Assembly: GCF_014696625.1 (NCBI RefSeq)
Contig: NZ_JACJQL010000054.1
Span: 1-39,357, forward strand
DNA length: 39,357 nt
Reading direction: 5' to 3'
Source of the DNA: Nostoc parmelioides FACHB-3921
GTDB taxonomy: Bacteria; Cyanobacteriota; Cyanobacteriia; Cyanobacteriales; Nostocaceae
Under the pieces are notes generated by a model that was not told the DNA's origin, did no database searches, and saw nothing but the letters and a program-made list of their open reading frames with translations. Below, one piece after another: positions 8,066 to 16,313 of this stretch (positions are counted from its first letter, which is position 1; each line of letters opens with the position of its first letter). The position numbers and the translations under genes are program-made.

Positions 8066-8501
8066 TAAATTACCTTAACAATATTTTTCTTATTACAGTT
8101 CTTTATTGTGCCACAGTTGGGGGTTCAGGGAAGATTAAATCAATTCGCAATACCGCAAACCGTAGGCTAACGCCAACGCAATTCGCCACCTTTCTCTTTT
8201 GAGATGGGTTTCTAGCCTGTCCTGTGCTGTCTTTCCCACACAACAAGTGAATTTTAATCTAACATTTTAGTCTAGATAGTCGCTACAATATCAGGCGATC
8301 GCTCTAGGGTGTTAACTTTGTAACATTAATTGCACAAAAAATTTAACTTCATAAACTGCTTGAGTACGTTTGAAAGTGTGATCACTCTGAACTTGTAGAG
8401 TGCATTACTTCGTTAACGCACCGAACTAATCATTGAAGTGCTACGACGAATATTGATTCGGTATGAACAGTGAGTCTTTCCAATAAACTAGTGATAAGCC
8501 T
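8066..8501. other. Divergent intergenic region, chlI promoter side
   Basis: 436 bases with no supported gene. It holds a GTAGGCTAACGCC-type dispersed repeat near 8160-8175, a HIP1 octamer near 8295, and an imperfect palindrome GTGCATTACTTCGTTAACGCAC (8400-8421), a form often dispersed in Nostoc genomes. Promoters for chlI and the UPF0175 gene must be here; no clear boxes were assigned. Confidence 0.45.
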
Positions 8502-8762
8502 ATGTCATTGCAACTGAAAATAGACTACCCGGAAACACTTCCTGATGCCTTACAAAAGTCACGAGAACAGTTTGAACAAGAAGCTAAATGGGCAATGGCG
8601 GTAAAACTCTTTGAAATGAAACGTCTATCTTCAGGTATGGCAGCTGAATTAGTAGGTACTGATAGAGTTTCTTTTCTACTCAATTTACATCATTATGGTG
8701 TAGCGATGATTGATTTAACAGAAGATGAACTGCTGACTGATTTAGAGAATGCCGAAAACTGA
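8502..8762 (+). CDS. UPF0175 antitoxin-type protein
   Basis: An 86-residue protein of the UPF0175 family: MSLQLKIDYPETLPDAL at the start, then EQEAKWAMAVKLFEMKRLSS and AAELVGTDRVSFLLNLHHYG, and an acidic tail. The middle resembles a small helix-turn-helix. UPF0175 proteins normally precede a DUF3368 PIN protein as antitoxin and toxin. Here the overlapping downstream gene is broken (see 8749-8966), so this antitoxin appears to be an orphan. The reading frame itself is intact. Confidence 0.85.
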   Translation: MSLQLKIDYPETLPDALQKSREQFEQEAKWAMAVKLFEMKRLSSGMAAELVGTDRVSFLLNLHHYGVAMIDLTEDELLTDLENAEN

Positions 8763-8966
8763 GAAAATAGTGATTAATACTGCTCCCTTAATCAGTATAG
8801 TAGCGGCAGTTGGGGATTTAGAGGTATTGCGATCGCTGTATGAGCCAAGCAGGAAGGATTTCCTATTTTTATGCAGCAAGCCATTGAACGGATGAAAAAC
8901 AAAGGTATCCGGCTTAGTGATACAGTCATCAACTTTGCACTTCAACAAGCAGGAGAGACGAGTTAA
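8749..8966 (+). pseudogene. DUF3368 PIN toxin remnant with internal deletion
   Basis: The relic begins at ATG 8749, overlapping the UPF0175 gene as usual for this pair. It reads KIVINTAPLISIVAAVGDLE, the N-terminus of DUF3368 PIN proteins, to about residue 32. It then jumps, in another frame, to FMQQAIERMKNKGIRLSDTV and a stop at 8964-8966, which is the family's C-terminus. About 80-90 central residues, including later catalytic acids, are missing; the junction lies near 8845-8865. The toxin cannot be functional. Confidence 0.85.
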
Positions 8967-9096
8967 TCACTAAATGTCATGATGGCGATCGCCTTGTTGA
9001 TTATCATAGAAAATGCGATCGCTACACATGGTAAATGGTTTTGAGGAACAGGCGAAGAAAGCTAAGGAATGTTTCAAATAAACCTATTATTTATTG

Positions 9097-9122
9097 CTAA
9101 CTCGCAAAGGAGTTAGTTTTTA
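9097..9122 (+). terminator. Intrinsic terminator, CTAACTC/GAGTTAG stem
   Basis: A 7-bp stem (9097-9103 with 9110-9116), six-base loop, and TTTTTAATTT tail on the plus strand. It ends the UPF0175/PIN-relic transcription unit. Confidence 0.7.
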
Positions 9123-9128
9123 ATTTAG

Positions 9129-9170
9129 AACAGTGAACAGTTATCAAGAGAGTGATGACTATTCACTGTT
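9129..9170 (-). terminator. Hairpin overlapping the ftsW stop codon
   Basis: AACAGTGAA (9129-9137) pairs with TTCACTGTT (9162-9170), and the latter overlaps the ftsW stop (9169-9171). It shares the CAGTGAACAG core with the hairpin after chlI. Confidence 0.55.
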
Positions 9171-10359
9171 AAAACATCCGCCGACGTTGACGCTTCTTCT
9201 CCATTTGCGGTCTTCGTATTGGTACTACCTCGGCTTCGCTACTTTCTCTGGCGACGCGAATTAGTAAGCCTGCACCAATTAAGCTGGCAATCATGGAGTT
9301 ACCACCATAACTAAACATGGGTAAGGGTAAGCCTGTTGTGGGTAAGGCTCCTGTAGCTACACCAATATGTAACAATGATTGCCCGACCATGATTATGGTG
9401 ATACCCATTGCTACCAAGCGATGAACGGGATTTTTTGCTTTCAGTGCAACTACTAGACCCAGAGTAGCAAATAGAGCTAAGAGTGTTAACAGAACTATGC
9501 TACCGACAAAGCCAAATTCTTCTGCGAATACGGCAAAAATAAAATCGGTATCCTGAATGGGTAAATAGAATAGCTTTTGTTGTGACATCCCAAATCCAGC
9601 ACCCCAGGTTTTACCAGAACCTATGGCTAAGAGACTTTGTACTAACTGATAGCCGTCGCCTGTCGCGTCTGCCCAAGGGTTAAGAAATGACATTACCCGT
9701 CTGCGCTGATACTCTTTGATGCTAATACTGAGTAAGGCTAATAAGAATCCACCAATTGCTGTTCCCGCTAAATATTTGTAGGGTAAGCCAGCAGCTAGGG
9801 CAATTAGCCAGATAGTCATACCGCAGAGTGCGGCTGTACTTAAGTTAGGCTGGGCGAGGATGCCTAAAATTACTAACCCGAAAATACCTAGCCAGGTGAG
9901 TCTGACTCGCCAACTCAATCTTTCCCACTGTCCAAATAATCTGGCACTTTGCAGTACTAAAAAGGGTTTAATTAGTTCTGACGGTTGGATGGGGATGGGG
10001 CCGATAGCTATCCAACGGGCTGCATCAAAAGCTTTTTTACCTAATCCAGGGACAAGGGTAACGAAAATTAATAGTAAGAATAATCCTAGTAGCCAATGGG
10101 AGATACCCAGAATTTTCTGTAAGGGTCGATTGACAATGATGTTAAATCCAATAAGTGAGGCTAAAACCCAAAGGATTTGCCGCTTAAAGTAATACAACCC
10201 ATCACCTTGACGGACATCAGCCACTACGTATGATGCTGAAAAGAGTATGGTTAAGCCAAAAAATAACCAGAGAAATGTTAGCCAGCGCAGCAACCGCGCT
10301 TCTAATGCCCAGGTGGAGACGGAATCATCAAAAAATGGAATTAGGCTGCGTAGCTTCAC
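9169..10359 (-). CDS. ftsW: FtsW, SEDS-family peptidoglycan glycosyltransferase
   Basis: A polytopic SEDS protein that polymerises lipid II at the division septum together with a class B penicillin-binding protein. It has about ten membrane helices. The PSELIKP motif (126-132), LPIQDTDFIFAVFAEEFGF with the conserved Asp at 272, and FSYGGNSM near the end are SEDS hallmarks. Length (396) fits FtsW. RodA is the alternative, but the DTDFIF and PMFSYGGNS forms favour FtsW. The start is GTG at 10359; an ATG nearby is out of frame. The C-terminus is very basic (KKRQRRRMF). Confidence 0.85.
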   Translation of the reverse strand: MKLRSLIPFFDDSVSTWALEARLLRWLTFLWLFFGLTILFSASYVVADVRQGDGLYYFKRQILWVLASLIGFNIIVNRPLQKILGISHWLLGLFLLLIFVTLVPGLGKKAFDAARWIAIGPIPIQPSELIKPFLVLQSARLFGQWERLSWRVRLTWLGIFGLVILGILAQPNLSTAALCGMTIWLIALAAGLPYKYLAGTAIGGFLLALLSISIKEYQRRRVMSFLNPWADATGDGYQLVQSLLAIGSGKTWGAGFGMSQQKLFYLPIQDTDFIFAVFAEEFGFVGSIVLLTLLALFATLGLVVALKAKNPVHRLVAMGITIIMVGQSLLHIGVATGALPTTGLPLPMFSYGGNSMIASLIGAGLLIRVARESSEAEVVPIRRPQMEKKRQRRRMF

Positions 10360-10416
10360 GATTCATTACAGGTAAAAGGTGAGGGATTATATCAAGTGCG
10401 GAATAACACTTATAAC

Positions 10417-11427
10417 TTATAACTCATAATTCATGATGTGATGCACTGCGGCAATTGCACCATTGGTATATGTTGGTGCAGGGGACGGCTTTCCTAGTTC
10501 TAATTGCTGTAGGATTAGTTTCACTGTAATAATGGCATCTTCGATATTCTGCACCCAGTAACCTCTGCTAGCTCTTTTTTGTTGGCGATCGTATAATCGC
10601 GGTAAGGCTAACGCTACCAACGGTACACCTACGGCAGCACATTCGTAAACCGTGTTATATCCCGCACCGCCGATGACTATATCAGCCGCAGCTAGACACT
10701 CAATCCCAGGATGATGGGATATCCACAAATTTTCCAGGCAATTATGGGGGCAATGAGGAGCTAAAATTCTGACTGCACATTGGGGAAAATTATGATACAG
10801 ATGCAGTGTAATTTCCCCAAATAAAGATAGTTCTGATGCTTGTCCGGCGGCACAAACTAGGATAGTTTTATCTGATGGATTCGTTTTGAGGATATGCGAT
10901 CGCACTATCATTTTATCTGGTAATTCTTCTGGGTTACGAATTAACCAAGGTGCTGTGTGCATTACTCCTGGTAAATCAGAAAAGGCTAAATCTGTGCCAT
11001 CGCCTGGTATTATTAGCCCATGAAAATTTTCTAAAACAAACGATCGCAATCCTTTGGTAGCTACATAATGAGGATTGATATCTCGATGAATGAGAATCCG
11101 GGGGGTGTGCAAATGGGGTAGGATGTCGGCTAGTTCTCCACCCAAGCCTCTGGGAAATGTATCGATAATTAAGCAGTCAAGGTGAGTATTGAGGATAATT
11201 TCCCGTATTTGTAGACAAGTTGCAGAAAAGCTTACACTATCGGGAATCCAATGTAGTGTGCAGCCTTCATGATTGATTTGTTGTGCATAGGGACTGTTTG
11301 TAATAATTTTGACGTTTCTTTGCTTTGCAGCAATTCTTCCCAAAGACAAAGCACGAGTCAAATGTCCCCAACCGCCACCCAAGGCGTAAATTAGCCAAGT
11401 TTTAGTCAATTGTTGGTTTGTTGTCAA
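10417..11427 (-). CDS. MurG-like glycosyltransferase (GT28-type fold)
   Basis: A 336-residue GT-B protein resembling MurG and related UDP-sugar transferases. The N-terminus has YALGGGWGHLTRALSLGRIA (about 14-33), a glycine-rich acceptor loop. The C-terminal half has ILVCAAGQASEL and ADIVIGGAGYNTVYECAAVG (about 248-267) with a final LALPRLYDRQQKRA, the donor-binding region. It is not a normal murG (sequence is divergent), so the acceptor is unknown. No ATG or GTG is well placed; TTG at 11427 is the likely start. It lies 57 bases before ftsW on the same strand, which hints at an envelope role. Confidence 0.7.
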   Translation of the reverse strand: MTTNQQLTKTWLIYALGGGWGHLTRALSLGRIAAKQRNVKIITNSPYAQQINHEGCTLHWIPDSVSFSATCLQIREIILNTHLDCLIIDTFPRGLGGELADILPHLHTPRILIHRDINPHYVATKGLRSFVLENFHGLIIPGDGTDLAFSDLPGVMHTAPWLIRNPEELPDKMIVRSHILKTNPSDKTILVCAAGQASELSLFGEITLHLYHNFPQCAVRILAPHCPHNCLENLWISHHPGIECLAAADIVIGGAGYNTVYECAAVGVPLVALALPRLYDRQQKRASRGYWVQNIEDAIITVKLILQQLELGKPSPAPTYTNGAIAAVHHIMNYEL

Positions 11428-11429
11428 TG

Positions 11430-11505
11430 TAGGACTTACGCACTTAGGTTGTCTGTTGAGACTGGGTATAAGGGGGTAAGGGTATAGGGTTGTAAGGGTT
11501 TTAAA
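11430..11505. repeat. Composite dispersed repeat (GCGTAAGTCCTA plus GTAAGGG heptamers)
   Basis: GTAGGACTTACGCAC is followed by a G-rich run of GTAAGGG/GTATAGGG-like heptamers. The same two parts occur in opposite orientation at 16254-16313, and a lone GCGTAAGTCCTAG occurs at 107-118. Confidence 0.7.
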
Positions 11506-11510
11506 AGTTT

Positions 11511-12128
11511 CTAACTTGCGCCCATATTGGTTTCGTAATCGGTATCATATTCGTTTTCTAAACTCATTGCGTCGGCTTCGGTAAAGTCTACGTTACCTGT
11601 TTCTGAGTCGTATTCGTAGCGATCGCGGTTATAGTAATAGCTACTACCCCAAGAGCCAGAATGGTAATTACCATAGCCGGAATAGTAGGCGTAGTCTTCT
11701 TCGTAGGTTGGGTGACAGTGGGGACAGCCTGTGGTGTCTGTGCGTCCACAACGACGCTTAAAGAGAAATCCTATCATGCGATCGCATTCCCCAGGTGTTG
11801 TGACTGGAGTAAATTTGATGGTGATTTCACAAGTGCCGATTTTGATGCGATCGCCATTATTTAGACTACCATTAGTTAGTTCTGTGCCGTTGATTTGGAT
11901 GCCATTATCTGTATTTTGGTCAATAATTATCAGCTCTTGATTTTGCCAATCAATTAAGGCGTGGTAATCTGCTATGAGGTCATCTTCAATGGTAATTCTG
12001 GAAACTCTTTGACCATTATTTTCTGATGGCATTGCTGCAAATTGTCGCCCAATCGCCACTGGGGTTTCTAATGTTGGTTCCCTGTGTTCCCCTGTGTTAG
12101 GAACTATCCAACTTAGTTGAATTTGCAA
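11511..12128 (-). CDS. FHA-domain protein with Cys/Tyr-rich tail
   Basis: A 205-residue soluble protein. Residues about 20-108 form an FHA (forkhead-associated) phosphothreonine-binding domain: IGRQFAAM, SRITIEDDLIADYHALI, and NTDNGIQINGTELTNG with the usual Asn-Gly turn. The C-terminal third has a possible metal site (CDRM, RRCGRTDTTGCPHCH) and then a region rich in Tyr, Gly and Asp. It starts at TTG 12128; a very strong AGGAGG lies ten bases upstream, inside the end of the preceding lipoprotein gene, so the two are translationally linked. A signalling or assembly role through phosphothreonine binding is inferred. Confidence 0.8.
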   Translation of the reverse strand: MQIQLSWIVPNTGEHREPTLETPVAIGRQFAAMPSENNGQRVSRITIEDDLIADYHALIDWQNQELIIIDQNTDNGIQINGTELTNGSLNNGDRIKIGTCEITIKFTPVTTPGECDRMIGFLFKRRCGRTDTTGCPHCHPTYEEDYAYYSGYGNYHSGSWGSSYYYNRDRYEYDSETGNVDFTEADAMSLENEYDTDYETNMGAS

Positions 12129-12131
12129 GGT

Positions 12132-12800
12132 TTACTGTCCTCCTGTGGAATTAACTGCATAAGCTAAAGCCGCTTGTTGTTCACGGGTAAGTACGTCAAA
12201 CCCAAAGCAAGCGAAGGCAATGGGAGAGATATTTGATTTTGTGGAGAAAACAGTTTTATCTGTGGGATTTCTTAAGGATATCTTTCCTTCTTTAATTCTC
12301 ACTTGATAGACTAATTTTGTATCTGCACTAGCAATTTCTAAACCTTTGGCATTTGTCTTAATCTGGTAAATTTCTTTTGTCGTACCATCTGTTAAATGAT
12401 AATTACCATTACCTTGTAGGCTAAGAATATATAAAACTTGTTTGCTATCTGAATTTTCTAACTGCCAATTACCCTTAGATGTAACTACATAACCTAAAAC
12501 TTTATCTTGAGGATTTTTCAGTTTTAACTTATTAGCTTTATCTACTTTAATCCTGGCTATTTCTTGATTTTTACCATCAACTAACTTTGCTCCATCTGCT
12601 TGCTGCTTGAGTGCAAATAAGTCTGAACCACCTTCTGTTTTAAATTTAATTTTATCGGTACTTTCAACATTGGCGGCTACAGGCGTTACGGCTGGGTTGT
12701 TGGGAGTTACTACAGAGTTAGGTGATTGATTACTATTACAACTAACAATTAATGTCAGTAATAAGCCTGATAATAAAAACTTGATAACCTGTTTTTTCAT
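12132..12800 (-). CDS. Lipoprotein with internal beta-type repeats
   Basis: A 222-residue secreted lipoprotein: MKKQVIKFLLSGLLLTLIVS followed by Cys21 is a clear lipoprotein signal (LIVSC). The mature part contains four or five units of about 22-25 residues with the pattern aromatic-x-Leu-x-x-x-x-x-Lys-x-x-Tyr-x-Ile (for example YHLTDGTTKEIYQIK and LEIASADTKLVYQVR). This resembles the repeated strands of LURP-one/tubby-like domains, though I cannot assign it. The conserved tail contains DVLTREQQAALAYAV. It sits between the 12803 membrane gene (2-base gap) and the FHA gene (3-base gap), so it is a middle gene of a tight operon. Confidence 0.7.
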   Translation of the reverse strand: MKKQVIKFLLSGLLLTLIVSCNSNQSPNSVVTPNNPAVTPVAANVESTDKIKFKTEGGSDLFALKQQADGAKLVDGKNQEIARIKVDKANKLKLKNPQDKVLGYVVTSKGNWQLENSDSKQVLYILSLQGNGNYHLTDGTTKEIYQIKTNAKGLEIASADTKLVYQVRIKEGKISLRNPTDKTVFSTKSNISPIAFACFGFDVLTREQQAALAYAVNSTGGQ

Positions 12801-12802
12801 GA

Positions 12803-13705
12803 TTATTTAGAAAGTAACTTGGCTAAATTCAGTATTTGATAACAACTTAGGAATATAGCTGCGATTGTTTCATATAAAGTATTTTCTACTTCTGCACATT
12901 GAGGTGCAATTCTGGCACTAATATTAATAGCTTTATCTGTAACTTTTAGTAATCGTAGTGTAGATGATTGGGGGAGTTTAACTGCACTATTAACTTCGTT
13001 TTGCAAAACTTTAATTGCTCCATACCGACTTTGAGGATAAGATAACTTTAAATCTACATCTAAGCCTATAGGTTTAGTTTTTGTCTTATACTTTTGCTTT
13101 CCACTACTGCCACGCTTCCAGCCATGTTCTTTTTTAGACAGTTGAGTTAAACTCAGATTGAAACGAGTTTTATCCAAAAATTGACCTTGTAAGTGTAACC
13201 ATTCATGACGATAACTATCTACTTTCCATCCTGACTTATATGGGTGAGGATTAGTACCTATTTTGTTGTTATCAATTTCTATAGGTTGAAAAGACAGTTT
13301 TAAATCAAATATAGATGCTTTATCCATATCTCTGGCAAGCATCTGTAAAATCTGTTTTGTTAAATTATATCGATGGTTACTAATATTTGTTTTTTTATAT
13401 CGACTCCGTTTCACTAAAGCACTAATGCAAGCAATTATCAGCGCAATTGTGACTAGGAATAGCCCTATCATGGATAGGCTGAATATAGGATGATTGTTAC
13501 TTGCAACTAATAAAATAAAAAGTAAGGCACAAGAAGTTAATATTCCCAGAAAATAGAATAAAGCTTTTTTACCATACTCTTTTTGCTTCATTTCTGAAAG
13601 CTGATCAATTTCTGCAATTTGTTGTAAATCATCTAATATGTTTGCTAACGGAGATTGTGCTGTGTAGAGCAAATCTTTTCGCAAATTGTTTAATTCAATA
13701 GCCAT
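12803..13705 (-). CDS. Two-helix membrane protein, unknown
   Basis: A 300-residue protein. The N-terminal 45 residues are soluble and helical. Two membrane segments follow at about 47-67 and 75-98, then a basic junction (KRSRYKK). The C-terminal 200 residues are predicted to be cytoplasmic, containing a basic GWKRGSSGKQKYKTKTKP segment and a conserved-looking end. I do not recognise the family. It starts at ATG 13705 and heads the tight three-gene unit with the lipoprotein and FHA genes, which suggests one membrane-associated system. Confidence 0.65.
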   Translation of the reverse strand: MAIELNNLRKDLLYTAQSPLANILDDLQQIAEIDQLSEMKQKEYGKKALFYFLGILTSCALLFILLVASNNHPIFSLSMIGLFLVTIALIIACISALVKRSRYKKTNISNHRYNLTKQILQMLARDMDKASIFDLKLSFQPIEIDNNKIGTNPHPYKSGWKVDSYRHEWLHLQGQFLDKTRFNLSLTQLSKKEHGWKRGSSGKQKYKTKTKPIGLDVDLKLSYPQSRYGAIKVLQNEVNSAVKLPQSSTLRLLKVTDKAINISARIAPQCAEVENTLYETIAAIFLSCYQILNLAKLLSK

Positions 13706-13833
13706 ATTATCTAAAAGTAGTGATAATTATTGAAATTTTATTAACTTTAAGTAAATAAAAAAATTAAATCATCCCAGTTTCGCCGCAAGTATATCAAACG
13801 GAAAATAACCTGTCAACGAATTTATAAACTTGT

Positions 13834-15027
13834 ATGAATAAATTGAGTATTGCTTATATTACTTTCGATATTGTACCAGCACCAAAAGGGGCATCAATTC
13901 ATATTGAGGCTTTTTCTTCGGCTTTAGCAGATGCTTATGAGGGAATACATTTATTAACAGTTTCACCAACGGCGGAATTAATAGGATCAGACCAAATTCA
14001 TTTAAATATTAAACAAGTAATGTTACCTGCTTTGGGTGATGATTTCATTCAGCGAGTGTTATACTTCCGCCGCAGATTACAAGGTTGGTTAAATAACCGT
14101 AGATTTGATATCATACATATTCGCTCAATTTATGAAGGTTTGATGATTGCTTGTAATAAAAAGCAATATTGTAACCAACTTATCTTTGAAGTGAATGGTT
14201 TACCTTCGATTGAGTTAAAATATCGCTATCCGGCTGTAGCTGATGATGGTGAGTTACTCTATAAGCTATATTCCCAAGAGCAAATTTGTTTAGATGCAGC
14301 AGATTTGATTGTAACCCCCAGTCATGTAACTGCTAAATATTTGCAAGGAAGGGGAATATCAGAGAATAAAATTAAAGTTATTCCTAATGGCGTAGATTTA
14401 GATATATTTATTTGTAAAAATACTCGGCAGTTAAACATCAATGTAGGTCATTTACCTTACCAGATGCTATATTTTGGGACGCTTTCACCTTGGCAAGGGG
14501 TGAATTTAGCAGTTGAAGCCTTGGGGTTAGTGAATCGAGATTTTCCTGCTTGTTTGACAGTGATAGGACAAGGGAGAAATCATCAGATAAAAACTTTAAA
14601 ACAACTAGCTTACAAACTGGGTGTGGCAGATAAACTGAATATTTTAGAACCCATGTCCCAAAAAGATTTGGTTGTACATATTCATAGTTCGGATGTTATT
14701 TTAGCGCCTTTAACGGCAAACGATCGCAACCTCGTCCAAGGTTGTTGTCCTCTCAAGATTTTGGAAGGTATGGCGACGGGAACACCTGTAATTACTAGTG
14801 ATATACCAGTCGTACAGGAGTTGGGAGACAACGGAGTTCATTTCTTATCAGTCAAACCAGGTTCAGCAAAGGCAATTAAGGATGCTGTAGTACAGTTACG
14901 AAATGATAGAGAGTTAGCAACTCAACTAGCTACCAATGCCCGCCAACGTATAGAAGCGCATTACACTTGGCAAGGCGCGGGTAAGGAGTTAATTGCGGCT
15001 TATGAGGAATTAATTACTGTTGACTAA
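13834..15027 (+). CDS. Glycosyltransferase family 4 (GT-B)
   Basis: A 397-residue GT-B glycosyltransferase. The N-terminal domain begins with LSIAYITFDIVPAPKGASIH, typical of glycan-acceptor domains of GT4. The C-terminal domain has KVIPNGVDLDIF (about 184-195), LYFGTLSPWQGV and PLKILEGMATGTPVITSD, the nucleotide-sugar site. Start is ATG 13834. It ends tail-to-tail with the next gene, overlapping by 18 bases. Donor and acceptor are not predictable. Confidence 0.82.
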   Translation: MNKLSIAYITFDIVPAPKGASIHIEAFSSALADAYEGIHLLTVSPTAELIGSDQIHLNIKQVMLPALGDDFIQRVLYFRRRLQGWLNNRRFDIIHIRSIYEGLMIACNKKQYCNQLIFEVNGLPSIELKYRYPAVADDGELLYKLYSQEQICLDAADLIVTPSHVTAKYLQGRGISENKIKVIPNGVDLDIFICKNTRQLNINVGHLPYQMLYFGTLSPWQGVNLAVEALGLVNRDFPACLTVIGQGRNHQIKTLKQLAYKLGVADKLNILEPMSQKDLVVHIHSSDVILAPLTANDRNLVQGCCPLKILEGMATGTPVITSDIPVVQELGDNGVHFLSVKPGSAKAIKDAVVQLRNDRELATQLATNARQRIEAHYTWQGAGKELIAAYEELITVD

Positions 15028-16161
15028 ACAATCAATCACAATTTGTAGTTGCTGTTGTTCTTGAGAGATAGAATAATTGGTGAGGATGCGATCGCGTGCT
15101 GCTTGTTGAATGCGATTTTTCTCTCCTGCTGGCATTTCCAAACACTCCAACACCGCCTCACCTAATTTGTGGAGATGAGAACGAGGCAGTAAAAAGCCAT
15201 TTTCACCATGTAAAATCACTTCTGGAATACCACCAGCATCACTGGCGATACAGCAGCAACCGCAAGCCATCGCTTCTAACAGTGCGTTGGGCATACCTTC
15301 CCACAATGAAGGCTGGAGGTAAACATCACATAACTGTAGATAGGCGGCGACTGCTTGTAAGTCGGCTAAATGTCCTGTCACTATTACCCTTTGGGCATCT
15401 TCTGGCTGCTGACTGGCATATAATTGCAACACCGATTCTTGAGAAGTCCTCACTTCACCAATAATTAATAGACAAGCTGGACGCTGTTGGCGGACTCTTG
15501 TTAAGGCATTGAGGAGAAACTGTTGTCCTTTTTTTTCCCGCAATTCTCCACAAAATCCTAAAACTACTTCATCATGGGCGATTCCTAAAGTAGCCCGCAG
15601 ATTAGTTTCCGCCAATGGTGCGAAAATATCTGTATCCACGGCATTTTTCAACACCAAAACATCATCTCTTCCACTCAATAGCTGAATTTTCCGCGCCATA
15701 TCCGCACTTACGGCGGTGATTACTTTGGCGTGTTGCAGTGTCCATTGCAGCCGGGCAAAATCTCCAGGGGGAAACATTTCTCTATCAATATCATTACCAC
15801 GGGCGCTAACAGTACTGGCTATTCCTTGCAAGGCTGCAAACCATGTAGCTAAGAAGCCGCTAGGAAACAAGTAATGCCCCCAAACTGCATCATAGGCGCG
15901 AGTTTGATGCAGCCACTCTAAAAAATTAAGGGTGTGGGGCATTGTCATATCCCAATGGCGATATAAGCCGATACGATAGACGCGGGGTTGTGCATCTGAT
16001 GTGGGTGGTGAGACTTCCCCTGGTTGCAAGTAACGACTCCAACTGACAACATCAACTTCTACACCTAATTGGGACAGTGTTGTTACTAGCCGTGTGGCAC
16101 TAGTCGCCAAACCCCCTAAATCTGGGGCGAATCTTTCTGTAATTAATAAAAGACGTGTCAC
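15010..16161 (-). CDS. Glycosyltransferase family 4 (GT-B)
   Basis: A GT4 glycosyltransferase of about 383 residues. It opens RLLLITERFAPDLGGLATSA and has VLGFCGELREKKGQQFLLNA and the EGMPNALLE E-x7-E motif followed by AMACGCCCIASDAGGIPEVI. Three consecutive cysteines in the GT4 loop are unusual. The reading frame can be extended to a TTG at 16182, but the added part is made of repeat DNA (AATTCAAA heptamers). GTG at 16161, preceded by GGAG nine bases upstream, is the better start. The 3' end overlaps the convergent GT4 gene by 18 bases. Confidence 0.82.
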   Translation of the reverse strand: MTRLLLITERFAPDLGGLATSATRLVTTLSQLGVEVDVVSWSRYLQPGEVSPPTSDAQPRVYRIGLYRHWDMTMPHTLNFLEWLHQTRAYDAVWGHYLFPSGFLATWFAALQGIASTVSARGNDIDREMFPPGDFARLQWTLQHAKVITAVSADMARKIQLLSGRDDVLVLKNAVDTDIFAPLAETNLRATLGIAHDEVVLGFCGELREKKGQQFLLNALTRVRQQRPACLLIIGEVRTSQESVLQLYASQQPEDAQRVIVTGHLADLQAVAAYLQLCDVYLQPSLWEGMPNALLEAMACGCCCIASDAGGIPEVILHGENGFLLPRSHLHKLGEAVLECLEMPAGEKNRIQQAARDRILTNYSISQEQQQLQIVIDCLVNSN

Positions 16162-16173
16162 GTCGCTTCGCTC

Positions 16174-16313
16174 CGAATTCAAAATTCAAAATTCAAAATT
16201 AAATACCCCACAGATAAATCCGGGGGCTTGAATTAATGTTGATTCTTCGCTTTGGGAGGGTGTAGGGGGGTAAGGGTGTAAGGGTATTAAATTTCATGCG
16301 TAAGCCCCAGTTA
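16174..16313. repeat. AATTCAAA heptamers and composite G-rich repeat
   Basis: AATTCAAA units at about 16178-16200 directly abut the upstream glycosyltransferase gene. From 16254 a run of GTAAGGG-like heptamers leads into ATGCGTAAGCCCCAG (16298-16312), the mirror arrangement of the repeat at 11430-11505. Confidence 0.7.

Noticed and set aside
9029..9080. Short reading frame MVNGFEEQAKKAKECFK after the PIN relic
   Set aside because: It is only 17 codons and has no ribosome site or known family; it is most likely non-coding.
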